A DNA stretch of 64,000 bases from Haemonchus contortus. Its lineage: Eukaryota > Nematoda > Chromadorea > Rhabditida > Trichostrongylidae. The stretch is from positions 23,885,272-23,949,271 of the forward strand of contig LS997565.1 in assembly GCA_000469685.2 (NCBI GenBank). The letters are read 5' to 3'. The notes beneath the pieces were generated by a model. That model did no database searches. It worked only from the letters and a program-made list of their open reading frames with translations, and was not told the DNA's origin. Both the position numbers and the translations under genes were made by a program. Positions 24,204 to 36,086 of this stretch are shown one piece after another; within the stretch, counting starts at the first letter, position 1, and every line of letters begins with the position of its first letter.

Positions 24204-27038
24204 TAGCGCGTTATATAAAGTAGAACTATTGAATTTTGAGTAAGGCCTTCCCCTGAACTACCTAACTACTGAACTAGAGGGCGGAGTTCGGCTTGAATCG
24301 TATGAGTTTGAGAGACTAGCCTCGCCAGCCTGCCCGCCATATCTGGAACCATTGTTATGCGACCATTACCTCATGGACAAACGGATGAACAAACGGAGCA
24401 CACACTGGTAGTAGTTTGTAATTCAAAAAAAGCTCTTGGGCGAAAATGGTTTGTTAACTACACTTTATTCTTACCTAACTGGTGATAGATAAGTCTTTAT
24501 GCAATCTGCATAGTTATCTAGGGTAACACTTCTACTACACTAGAGATGATTAGGGCTCTATGCAGTACGACTTGAGATAATTCGTATCAAAGAGGCGAGA
24601 ATGACAGCGAATGACGACGTGAAATTCCTTGTCAGTTTAATAAAGACCGTAAGAGAGGCTATTTAAAGCATAAGAGAAGCAGTATCAATCAAATTCGAAT
24701 CCGGATGGTGTAAAAAGGAAAGCGTTTTTAAGCGTAGGGCTATTAAGATATGCTGTTCGCGATGAGTAATCAGAAGTTTAGCAACGGAGCTGAGCATATC
24801 GAATTCGATGATGCAGGGGATCGTCAAGGGAAGGCTTCGGTGCGAACCCTATTCATGTAGAAATGCCATTCCAATTACTACGGCGCAGGGGCAAAAATGC
24901 AGTAGATTGCTGATCCACCCTAGTGAAAATATGCATCATTCGAGAGTTTTCTTCAACGAGGAAGCTCACAACGTTTTCTTCAACGGGGAAGCTCACACGA
25001 TAGGGTTTATCTTCAACACCCATTACTACTCGTTCGGGCGAGTAACATCGAAATTGCCATCGCGGGCGAAAAAATCGTGATAAGAACAGCAGGGCGATGG
25101 TTTAAGAACAGCAGGGCGATAGTTCGGAGAGGGAGTAACGGGCAATGGTAAGACACCGTTGGTGTTTCTCAGAACCGCCGCGAAAATTAACAAAGAAGGG
25201 TACCTAAAAAGTCCACTCTAGCCCTAGAACCCAGCCCGTCTTGGTATGGTACTGTGGTGAACTGCCTCACTTTATCATCATTAAGTAACGGCCACCCTGT
25301 CCCCAGATCTGAACCCGTTTTACTCTTGTGGTACCTAACTTAAAAGAAAACCTTCAGGTTGGCTGTCACAGTCTGGACCCCTTGGAAGCCTGACTGAAGA
25401 AAGGGTGTTGGGGATTGGAGTAGGATACCTGGATGGAACATGCTAGAATTTGCGAACAAACTTGTACCTGTGCCCATGAAGCATATTAGGAGGTTCTTTT
25501 CGCTGTCACCCATAATGTAAATAAACATGTAAACACATATGCAGTTATTCCAAGCTTAGATGCCCCATGTGGGACTTATTGCTGCCAAGCCTGGCCCTCT
25601 GAAGAGCTGATTGAAAACATGAATTACTCACAGTTCCTCAACTGATTCCTTCGAGGTCACTTCACAAATTCGGTGCAACTCATTCACGCCTATCTTGCCA
25701 TCGTAGACTCAATTGGGTGCTTCACATGCATGAAGTTTTGAAACGAGTTCAAATAAGTCTACCTTGAATAAATACCTAGAAATGAATTTGTATTAATGGC
25801 GCGAAGAAAATGTCGAGTTTGCGTAGGACTGATAAAGTAGACCTTGAAAACTTCACAAATGGCGGTCATGAATTTTCACAGTTCTGATCCCAGCCAAGCT
25901 TCTGATATCCAACCTCCTCTCGAAGTTAACATGAGCTGCTTCCAAATCTGAACAGCTGGTGAGCAGCACTTTACTGTTAGTTTTTTTGCATCGTATGCAC
26001 TCATTAGCTGTCATGAATGTTAGCGCCAGTAGCGCGACGATTTTTTCTTACGCAGTACTCAAAGAAAAGAGTGCCGAGAAAAAACACTTCAGGATGACGC
26101 GATGCCGTTCTCTGAAAACTATCGAAAATCGCATCGGGAAATCGGTAAATTCCTATCTACCATCGATCATGATGTAGCGAGAGTGACGTTCCAGAAATGC
26201 CTTCATGTACTTCCCTTTTCACTAGTCTCTTCAAGCGATTCAGTACGCTCTGATCTTATTATCAGAGGCTAAGATATGAACAGCACTCTCAGTATTTGAT
26301 GAAAATTGGACCTGAACTTATGTTCTTTGCGGCGTTGCGATCATAGATGTGATCCAAAGTATTACTCTCAGCTTCTTGTTGGTGAATTTAGTTGCCTTCC
26401 ATATGTCCACATTCACTCGTAGCACCTGATGAGCCTGTTAGCCTATATTGGCTACAGAAGTGTGAAGTTGTTCTGATAAGATCGATTTAGCCTGTTTTGT
26501 TTCTTTCCAATAATTTTGCGATTAAATCATGAACAATGTTGCTGCAGTCTTGCCATTGAGGCGAGCCATCAACGGAACATCCGTCCATCGTACCACCAAA
26601 AAGACGCTGATAAGATTACACATATAAACGGCGCCTACAATGTTATCAATTGGTGTAACGTTCCTTTTGATGGCCTCCAGTCTTTTTTTCGTTAACACTT
26701 CTTGAAAGCAACAATGTACCTTGCTAGTTCAATCACAGCATAGGGTTAAATTCAAGACTTCCCACATGTTTCACCTCGCTTTTGCTTCACGCTGCTGCTA
26801 AGAGTACGTGAAGTTCAGTTCTGATGAAAGTGTCGTCTTGTGATATCGAGGGAACTCATCATTTCGCTGATCATCTTGTAGCTTCTCCAATTCCCCAATT
26901 TAAAGCTTTTCCATTTTTCCGAAATAGGCTAGATAGAGTGAACACGGATCTCTGTGACGGATAAAAGGCTTGATGCGAATGCGTATTTTATTCCTCTTTC
27001 GAAGTTGAAAAAGGTCAACTACACCTCCACTTTTAGGT
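24204..27038. other. Intergenic, upstream of the elongase gene
   Basis: No gene is recognised. Two short tandem duplications occur at 24945-25120: GGAAGCTCACA repeated within a 24-base unit, and AAGAACAGCAGGGCGAT repeated twice. Confidence 0.5.
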
Positions 27039-29989
27039 ATGCCATCATTCCTGGAAGTAGCCACCAACTTTAGTTATGAAAGTGCCAAAGCGTACACAAG
27101 AAGTGTGGAACGACCTTGTTTCTACATTTCCATGGCGTACGTCCTTGTCATATTCAGTACTAAAGCAATTATGACGAATTTCAAGCCATTTCAAGTGAGT
27201 CTCAAAGGTTGCCGAAAGTTATACGTTATAACTCAACTAATAATTACCATTATAGCTGACCTCCGCTTTGAACTTCTGGAATGCTTGGTTGGCCATTTTC
27301 AGTACGATCGGAAGTATTATCACAGGATATGGTTTATTCTATGAAATCTACTACAGAGGATTAGTGTGTAAGTTACAATAATTGCAAATTAAGAAATGGT
27401 ACCCATTCCGGCAAATGCCTAGGAATGGTGCTTTCGAGAGACAGTGTTCCCAGAGCTGCCATTACATCCGGGGTCGTTTCGGCGGTTGAAAAGTCGAAAG
27501 TTATTCCCGAAAAAAAACCCTTAAATGAATCCTTTCCCTAGGTAACTGTTTTGCGAATTGGTCAATATACCAAAAAAATAAGTCAAACCTCAATTGAAAC
27601 GGAAGGCATTGCCCTCAAATGAGTAGGCTCTTAATAGCTAGGCAAGAATGCACTCCAATAGATGTTCCAACGTCGAAAATAAATTCATGGGACGATTTCC
27701 AAACGTCCAGTAGTAAGTGAAACAAAGTGGGAATTGATTGGGAAGACTGAAATGTCCCAAAATGACTCAGTGATATTTTAAAGTCTAACCGATCACCCAA
27801 TCCAATCAATTATGTAAGTAAGAGCTTTATGGGAGAAATCTTCATTGGTAAAAGACCAAAAAGCCCCTTTCGATGAGGAATATGGAGTTTATACATATAA
27901 CAGGTTCGGTTGGTCTGAAATGGAATCTAGGAATTGGGTGGTGTATTTGAGGCTCACATTTGTTGCGATACATAGACATAAGCATCCTTTCGTTCAAAAG
28001 TTGCGTCGCGATAACGCTCAAGGTCGATGAGCCTACTTCAGAACTCTTCTTTCTTCAGCATCAAAATACCCCACACTTGCGTGTGAAGTACACTTGATAA
28101 AGAACTTAAGAAGCTAAATATTGAAGTGGCATCAAAAAACTACACAACAATTGCAGCTTCCTATACTCACTGTGGTGATTACTTCGATGGTTATAGTGGA
28201 CTGCTGACGTTCATGTTCGTGATGAGCAAAGTACTCGAATTTGGGGATACAATACTCTTGGTACTACGGAAGAAACCACTCATTTTCTTGCATTGGTAGG
28301 TCACAAATTCCTAAACAAATCTGCGAAACATCTCAAATGACCGCGTTTGAGGTATCACCATGTTTTGACTATGAACTATGCCATTATGTCGTACTCGCAT
28401 GATATCGCTTACAACAGCTGGATCACCTGGATGAACTTTACGGTTCATTCAATTATGTATGGGTGAGTCGGAAGTAGATCGAATGTGCTTATGTTTTATT
28501 TATTCAATAACCTAACCACATGAACAGTGAATCAATAAAAGCAAAAGCATCTGCGAATCTCTTCATCAAGGGATTCCGCTTCAGATATTACATGCTGCGC
28601 TCAATGGGTGTGAGAGTTCCTGCTTGGGTAGCCAAGAACATCACAACAATGCAGATCCTACAGTTCGTAATCACACATTTGATACTCTTCCATGTTGGAT
28701 ACCTCGTCAGTCAAGGAGTGGAAGTGGACAGCACACCAACAGTATTCTGGTCAGTGATCTTATTTCACAAATCCACAGCAGTTCCAACAACCTATTAGTC
28801 GACCATATAACTTTCACTACGAAATTAAAAATTCTCAAAGAGAAAACAAGTAAAACAAATCATGTAACAAATGGTAAATCCCCTCCCCTTCGAGTAACGG
28901 AAAAGTGCTTCCCTATTTCTTTCTTTTTTTGAGCTACTTGAAATAGTTAAGAGTTGGGAATTCCCGCTCGGCACAGGTTCCTCTTGAGGATGCAGTGGGT
29001 ATAAGCGATTCATACAACGCCATGATCATTGAATATTATGCTGAAAAATGGGCAATATAAGAGAAAACCAAAAGGCAATATAGCCGAACATTCTGCTCTG
29101 CCTTACAGTTGCTCCATTCGTGTGCGGGGTAGAGACGCTTTCCAACCCTCCATTTCTCCTACCATAAAAGCACTCAATGGTGTTGGATCAATCCAAAGAA
29201 TCTCTCTCGGGTATTCTTAATTAAAAGATGCAAACAGAAAAATCAGTTCATCAACATCGCATACTTCAAGCGAATTCGAACCTGGGATGATCCTCTAATA
29301 AACGAAGCGCTATACCGGAAAAAAGGCGCAGGGAGCGGAACACCTGATACAGAGTTTTTTTATTCTCGCTCATAGGCATTGCAGTCTACTTTATGGTCCT
29401 CCTGAGAAGTTCATCTTCCCACTCTATGATGAGTATATTCTACTACAGCCTATTTTCTAGTTCTTCCAATCCATTTTCTAGTTCGTGTAATCAGTTTCTT
29501 ATTTATTTTACTTCGGAGTCCTATTTCGTAGACCTCAATGACGCCCATCGCACCACAGATGGATATGCAAATTCACAAAAGCTCCGACAGCGAAGTTGGG
29601 TTCAACGTTGATAGGCTGGCGAGCATGGCAACGTTAAACTCAGCTTCGATGACTTCGAGGATCTGTTGCCTTGTTGAGCAGCCACATTGGCGCCGAACGT
29701 AGCCAAACACTTTTCTCTAAACCTTCGATGAGTGATACCGTAGTCGTCATCTACCCAAGTGTTTCTATTCCTCTATTAAACCTGTGACCATTATTTTCAT
29801 AGAACCACGTTGATGCATATGAAGTAATAATCTTTACTCTGGTCATGTGTCTGATTCTGAACAATTTTTTTCAGGTGCTGTCTCGCTATGGAATTTTCTT
29901 ATGTAGTCTTGTTTGGAAACTTCTACTTCCAATCTTACATCAAGGGAGGAGGCAAAAAGTTCATTCAAGAAAAAACCAAGAAGCAGTAG
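27039..29989 (+). CDS. ELO-family long-chain fatty acid elongase
   Basis: Six exons: 27039-27194, 27256-27367, 28157-28295, 28352-28462, 28585-28749 and 29875-29989. Phases agree throughout and give 265 residues plus a stop, the normal ELO size. Elongases catalyse the condensation of malonyl-CoA with fatty acyl-CoA in the ER membrane. The histidine box HWYHH (residues about 135-139) is intact, split by intron 3. Also present are FGDTILLVLRKKPLIFLHW before it, NYAIMSYSHD after it, and TVHSIMYGYYMLRSMGVRV, all family hallmarks. Several hydrophobic segments fit the multi-pass topology. The C-terminus is lysine-rich (GGGKKFIQEKTKKQ), like ER-retention tails. The start ATG lies two bases after TTTTAG, which could be a trans-splice or 5'UTR acceptor. 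AATAAA follows at 30094. It resembles the C. elegans elo genes; which paralogue cannot be decided by eye. Confidence 0.93.
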
Positions 29990-32031
29990 AATCACACGTG
30001 TGTCATCGTTTCAATGTCTCTCCTATACGGATATATTGGTTTGACAATATGGCAAAGCCGATGTACATTGTGCAGCACCGTTATGGTACATTGAATAAAG
30101 TGGATCCTTATAAAGCTACCCATAGGAGCAAGACTTGCATGATTTCTCCCCTTCATCTGGTATAGTTTACGAGATTTCACTGCCAGTACAGTCACGGATA
30201 GCGAAGGTTTCGCCATTTTCAACAAGCATCAGCAACATTAGGCATTCCACATTGGCGTTTTGAAAAGTGCACCATAATTATGTAGCCCCTTGCAATTGGT
30301 CTGAACCTTTAAAGATTTATTTATATTTTTCTACGAACCTTCAGGTCGCCAACAGGAAAAGCATTATCAAAATGCAGGTCTCTCTGAACAATGCCATTGA
30401 TTAGCCTGCGGGTTTGTATGATTCTTGCTTTGCTGTCTGAACATAAACCGTCAAAGGTACTATGATCCCCGCTGAACCGCACTGCGTACTTCGTTCAACT
30501 CGATCTTTGATTTTATGGCTGCTTCAGCCACATTGTCAGTTTTCAGCTGTTGACGAAATCGAAGTGTCGCCTTCTGATTGTGTGGCACCACTACATAGAG
30601 ATAAATGATTTGAAGTGCTACGCTGTTCAGTCGTATTAAGGTTGGGCAATCCTTCAAACTAACTAGCATTCCCTCACCTTGTGATGCGTCACGCAAGAAA
30701 AAATAAACCAGACTAATCAGCGGTGTCTCGTCGATGTCTATAAGACTTTTCGAAGAAATGGACCTACATTCTTACAGCGTAAATCATGATATGCCTTGCC
30801 TTTTTATCTACTACCTCGCTTTTTTGAATCCTCTACTAAAGACTGTTCCCTTTTTAACAAGCTAAGAGTAGCCCTGCCCATAGACAAAATCGCAACGTGC
30901 TTGATAACGATTCCTTCTCTCGGTGGGTGACCGTTTCACTACGACAGTTTTGGAACTCAAATAACTTGATTCAACAATAATGTCAAGGTTTAACGAGAAC
31001 CGTTTCGTCACGGAGGCCTTATTGCTCGCACAGAAGATTTTCTTTGCTCGACAAACTACTCACTTGCTCAATCGCTGTCTGTATCATCGTTCAATCCCGA
31101 ACTTCATCGCGAGAAAACGACTTCGGGACATTGCGACTCGATGTCCACTACTTTTCGGTTGCCCGCGGAACGTCAGAAAATAGCGGTCATCAAGTCGCAG
31201 TTTTCACTTACAGCAATGAGTTGTAGCCGTGATCATATGTATAAAACACTGGAGACCTGTGTCGCAAAAAAAACCGAACTTTTGGAGAACCGCCTATGGA
31301 GTAGAACAGTGGGTGGGTCTGGATCAACTTGAGACTTCATTCTATTCGGTGTCAAAGCTAACCTACAACCTACCTAAAAAAAGGATTCGGTCATCTCCTT
31401 GTTTCATCACGCAACACAATAAGAAGAATACATTTGTGAAGGCACCGGCCATCACACTCAATGGAGTCAACAATATGGAGAACGATCGGACGATAGTCAT
31501 GCTGTTTCCAAAATTTCTTTGCTTTTGGCTGTAAGCTGCTTTAGCTCTACGTGTTAGGTAAAGACAGCCTGCAGGGGCTAAGACGAGTAAGAAGTTGTCG
31601 ATGAACTTTTCACCTCACGAGAGAGCTTCACCAAGGCATTTCTGCAACTCAAGAAGAGCGTCGTTCACCATTGGCTTGAAGCCTTCGGGTTTTGGGTACG
31701 GAAATCGTATTCGTTGTTAGAGACCTTTTTTTCAGACGTCATTTCTTCAGAGCTTTTCCACTCCCTTCCTAACTTCACAACCGAGCGAGATCGTATAAGG
31801 GAAAAGCACCTGAAATAGCTAAAGGGGTGGATGGCCAAATTTTACTGTTGAGACGTTCTCGGCGTACTCCTATCATTGCTCTCCTGCGCTTGCGGACAAC
31901 TCTTCAGAATTCTCCCGATGCCTTCGGTGAGACAGTGTTAGCAGCTGAATGTGAGAAAGCGCAGACAGGACAATAAATCCACCATTCTTTGTTTACGTGT
32001 ATTTCTAGTTTCTCATTGTAATCAAAAAGTA
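29990..32031. other. Intergenic downstream of the elongase gene
   Basis: A poly(A)-type AATAAA lies at 30094. Short frames on both strands (for example 30980-31183) show no family resemblance or splice continuity. Nothing else is recognised up to the mariner element at 32032. Confidence 0.5.
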
Positions 32032-32605
32032 TTAGGTTGATGCATAATTATTGCGGATTTTTTCGCGGCCTTTTTTCTATATTGAGTTCGGGTTTTTTCT
32101 AGAAATGATCTACTTGATTTCCTCTACAAGGATATTCTCAAGAAACCCTCCGCATATTCGCGAAATTAGGCTTAACTACCTTGGGAAAGATTGGGAGGTG
32201 GCACAGTCATTCCGCGATCTCAGTAACTTGTCGGCGATCGAACAATCAGCCAGAGCAAACCAAAAAATGGGATCTGCCCCTAAATCTGCCATATTCACCA
32301 GCAGAAACTTTTATGGATTATCTCGTCAACCGTTCATCGACAAAATGGCTAGAGAATAGAAGTTATGTCGATTTGGATGACCTGATGGCCGATGTCAAGG
32401 CGTGGATCGCCCGTAAGTATCAAAACTTCTTCGCTTTGGGATCCGAGTAACTAATCAATGGGAAGCAGTGCTTGACGTAGGTGGTGAATAAGTTCCGGAG
32501 TAGTTATTTGAATATGTCTTTGCTTAGTATTTCTATAAGTTTCCTTAAGTAAAGTTTGCTGGAAAAAATCCGCAATAAATGCGCAATAATTATGCTTCGA
32601 CCTAA
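32032..32605 (+). mobile_element. Internally deleted mariner element, copy 2
   Basis: The 574 bp element has the same ends as copy 1 (TTAGGTTGATGCATAATTAT), flanked by TA on both sides, and the same joining point between the N-terminal (HIREIRLNYL) and C-terminal (LNLPYSPAETFMDYLVNRSS) transposase parts. The shared junction means both copies descend from one deleted ancestor. It is non-autonomous. Confidence 0.85.
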
Positions 32606-32707
32606 TATTTAGAGGCAGGTAAAATACAGGGGATATAGAAAATATCAAAATAATCGTGTTTTGACCGCCAGGAAGTCATGTGCACTTTCACTAGATCACC
32701 TAATGAA

Positions 32708-32931
32708 TGATCGCCGAAAAGTTACTGAGATAGCGGAATGACTGTGCCACCTTCCAATCTTTTGCGAAGTAATTAAGCCTGATTTCGCGAATGTGCGGAT
32801 GGTTTTTTGAGTATATTCTTGTAGAGGAAATCAAGTAGAACACTTCTAGAAAAAACCCGAACTAAATATTCAAATTCTATCGAGAGAAAAAAAGCCACGA
32901 AAAAATCCGCAATAGTTATGCATCAACCTAA
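32708..32931 (-). mobile_element. Truncated mariner fragment, inverted relative to copy 2
   Basis: It ends CAATAGTTATGCATCAACCTAA followed by TA, which is the element's 5' end on the minus strand. Its interior matches the first 220 bases of the 13937 and 32032 copies (for example GCGAATGTGCGGATGG). The other end is missing. It lies about 100 bases from copy 2 in the opposite orientation. Confidence 0.75.
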
Positions 32932-33431
32932 TACTTCTTTGTGCATACACGCTTGCATCTTTCAGGGGGATATTGCTCTCTGCACCCTCCATTCCGACGC
33001 AGTTCAGCCTCCATTTTGGGAGTTCTGCTGAGTCCACATGTGCTCTTTTTTTTTCGCCGTGTACCCAAACCATGCTTGACAGGGAGTCTCTAGATATTTC
33101 CTTGGGTAAAAAGGGAATCCGTGACAGATAGTCAGAGAGGCACAAAATGTTCACATCACCTGTATCCCTTCAGCTTCTTAAATGCTCCCCACGCATGTTT
33201 GGTAACGAAAAATATGTATATGCTCTAGAATGGAGCAGGCGAAGGGGCTATCTTTAATTCGCATAATTTTTATACCACGATTAGAATTCCAATTTTCATC
33301 AGTTATAATTCCAAGGATTTTTTCACTGGTGCTCACTTATACGTGGGGATTTTCGAAATATTGCAATCACAACCAAAAGCAAAAAAGCGGTAGCCGTTAG
33401 TAGCAAGTAGCAGATGGTCCTCCACCACTTC
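32932..33431. other. Short intergenic stretch, nothing recognised
   Basis: It lies between the truncated mariner fragment and the A-rich 3' end of the minus-strand LINE. No reading frame or repeat was recognised. Confidence 0.5.
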
Positions 33432-34149
33432 CGAATTTTATTTAATTTATTTTATTTAGTGTGCGTCGACCGACGCGCTTCTATAAAACATCAGTTCTAG
33501 CCAGGGGTAAAACAGGGTCTGATTGCATAGTAACAATAAACTTATGCAAATCAAATCTAGATCCAAACGAACATAACGGATCGTAACAAAAAATAAAAAG
33601 AAAAACTAATTTTCTGAAGCACTTGATAGAATTGGAAAGATATAGAAAAAAGATAGGAAAAAGATTGGGCTCATTTGTGTCCAAACGTATGAAAAAAGGC
33701 ACTTGCTGCTTGGATGGTGATTAACTGCTCGTCCCTAGCCCAATACGTCCCAGCGACACTGTGTCAGTTCCAGCCCGCATGCGCGTTAGTTCGGACACGG
33801 TACCCTTCTGCACCAGTCGGCTATGGTGCCCAGTCGCCACCTCAGGGATCATAGGGGCTTACCGCAACTTCGAGACACGCATATACCGACCTCCCTCGTG
33901 GAAACAGAAAGCTAGGGGAGCAAAGTGTACGACCCACTTGCATGCGCCCGGAGCCTACAACCAGCCACCGAACCATTGGTCCACCAACAAGGAGAAAACT
34001 TCCATCAGAAACATCAAGTAGCCTGTCAGAAACCTAGAATAGTTGTGGAGGATAAGATCCAGACAAGATCAGTGTGAGAAAGATCAGGATAATGGAACAA
34101 ACACAGTGAAAACTGTTTGGAGAGCAATCATTCGAGTGATTCATGAAAC

Positions 34150-35001
34150 GAGTAAATGAGGATGGGGGCAAGCTCAGCCTCAAACAATATCAGGAATGCT
34201 TAGTGACTCTGGAACATTGATCTTTTTGATGGCTCTTTTGAATTAGTTGGAGATTGTGAGTTCCAGGAGCCGTGGGGGCAGAGCTTCCAGCCATTTCGCA
34301 GTTCTTACAGTGAAGCTGTTCAATCACAGTTCACGACGCCACTTGCCCATCTTGTAGTTAAGAATTCGAAAAGATCCTCTTCGGCCTGATGTAGGTGAAA
34401 ACGTCCACTAAGTCGACGGCTTAATGCGAAGTTCACCTTTTAGAAGCTTGAATGCTAAAATTAAATCTGATTGAACCCGTCTATAGCAAAGACTTTTCAA
34501 ATTCAATCTCTTCAGACGTCCTCGATACTCGGGTAAGGCCTGTGGGTAATTTCTGGAAGGAAAAACTCGGTAAAATAGAATTCTAGTAAAAGTTTTCTGA
34601 ATTCTTTCTATTTTTTGAACATTACCCACTGGAGAAGGACTCCAAACGGGACTGCAGTACTCTATTACGGGTAAAACATACATTCTATACAGCTTAATCA
34701 AGACTGTAGTTTCGGAACTATGTATATTTCTGAACAGCATGTGGAGTAGCTTGAGTCCCTTTTCAGAAACAGTTTCTATGTGGGCGCTCCACTTCAGCCT
34801 TTGGTTCAAATTCACTCCAAGATCTTTTGTACTATCACACTTTCTTTTTGGAGTTCCATCAGGGAAGCAGACTTCCAATTGGCGCAGTCCTAATGTGAGC
34901 AAAGTAGTTTTATTCAGATTGATATTGAGTCCCCATTGGGTACACCAATTGTTCATCTTCTTTACGGCCAGATTGAGAAGATTTCGAGCGCTTTCTTTAT
35001 C
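34150..35001 (-). pseudogene. Old LINE: C-terminal half of ORF2
   Basis: The frame from about 35001 starts just after the interrupted catalytic region (ESARNLLNLAVKKMNNW), then GLNINLNKTTLLTLG and STKDLGVNLNQRLKWSAHI, the thumb of non-LTR RTs, then VIEYCSPVWSP. After a frameshift near 34400 the C-terminal segment reads RTAKWLEALPPRLLELT, the usual CR1 ending. It joins in frame with the piece beginning at 39043 on the far side of the nested LINE. Confidence 0.8.
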
Positions 35002-35294
35002 ATTTTGGGTTCATTCGCGCGTGTGTGAGTGCCGCGCGTGGCGGCGTTCGTTGTGCTATCCGCCATAAGTTCTGTACTGGTCTTTATTCTCTTATTATAC
35101 TATTTCCTCCGTTATCTGCTACCTTCAACTATCTCCTCTGACGCTGCTCCTAGTGGCAAGGGGGCAAAGTTTTATCCGAGTCAATTGCGACAGCTACAGG
35201 TGAAGTGTTTGTAATTCGGTGTGTTTCTTTTGTTGCCGTGAGTCGATCAATCGAGCCAATATTGGATTTTTGTTTGATCTCGCCCTTGTGACAA

Positions 35295-36086
35295 ATGATG
35301 GATACCCCAGTCACACACATTCTTAAGAGTGGCAAACGTGCACGAGTTATTTCCCCGGATGGTCCTGTAGCGTCGCCGGAATTGGTTGAGGTTCTCAAGC
35401 AGGTCAATGAGTCTAAAGCCGTACCAGATTGTCTGAAGAAATTCGTGTTGTCTATCTCCAGCCAGCTTAGCGCAATTGTCCAAGAGAATGCGTTTCTGCG
35501 TGAGCGTCTTGAAGCATATAAAGATTTAGAGAAGGAAAATGAAGCCCTGAGAGAACGTATACGTTTGTATGAGCAAAAAATGACTTCTAGTTCTCCTGTT
35601 TCTAATTCTACTGCCTGTAAACCTTTGTCTTATGAGGAAATCGAGCGGAAACGCTCGATAGTTATTGCTGGTGTTCCTGAGTTACATGCTAATAGTTGTC
35701 TTGAAAGAGTCAGATATGATTTTCAAAGTGTCGTTAATATTCTGATGCATCTTAATATTGATTGTCTGCCAGTATCGGTTTATAGGCTAGGAAAGTGGTA
35801 TCCTGGAAAGAGTCGGCATATCAAAGTTGTTTTGCCTTCTTCGAAATATCAGAGAATAGCTGTTAGTAAAGCCTCTCTTCTTCGCAGCTTCCCCGGCAAG
35901 GGTGTATTCCTCAGAGAATCGCTTACTGTCGAGGAAAGAACGAGGAGAAGAGAGGCTTGCCTCATTACTCGTTCAAATGCTGCTATTAAACGTGAATCAA
36001 GTAATGTCAATGGTTTATCGCACGTCGTTCGTGATGATAATGATAATGATGTTTCACTTACTTCTTTACGTACGCCGGTAAACTAG
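35295..36086 (+). CDS. LINE ORF1 protein, 263 residues
   Basis: Intact from ATG 35295 to TAG. Residues about 60-97 form a heptad-like coiled coil (ERLEAYKDLEKENEALRERI). After a serine/threonine-rich linker comes an RNA-binding-like domain opening RKRSIVIAGVPE and closing GVFLRESLTVEERTRRREA, as in ORF1 proteins of L1- and CR1-type LINEs, which coat the element RNA. The next frame (ORF2) overlaps its last codons in a different phase. Confidence 0.85.
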   Translation: MMDTPVTHILKSGKRARVISPDGPVASPELVEVLKQVNESKAVPDCLKKFVLSISSQLSAIVQENAFLRERLEAYKDLEKENEALRERIRLYEQKMTSSSPVSNSTACKPLSYEEIERKRSIVIAGVPELHANSCLERVRYDFQSVVNILMHLNIDCLPVSVYRLGKWYPGKSRHIKVVLPSSKYQRIAVSKASLLRSFPGKGVFLRESLTVEERTRRREACLITRSNAAIKRESSNVNGLSHVVRDDNDNDVSLTSLRTPVN

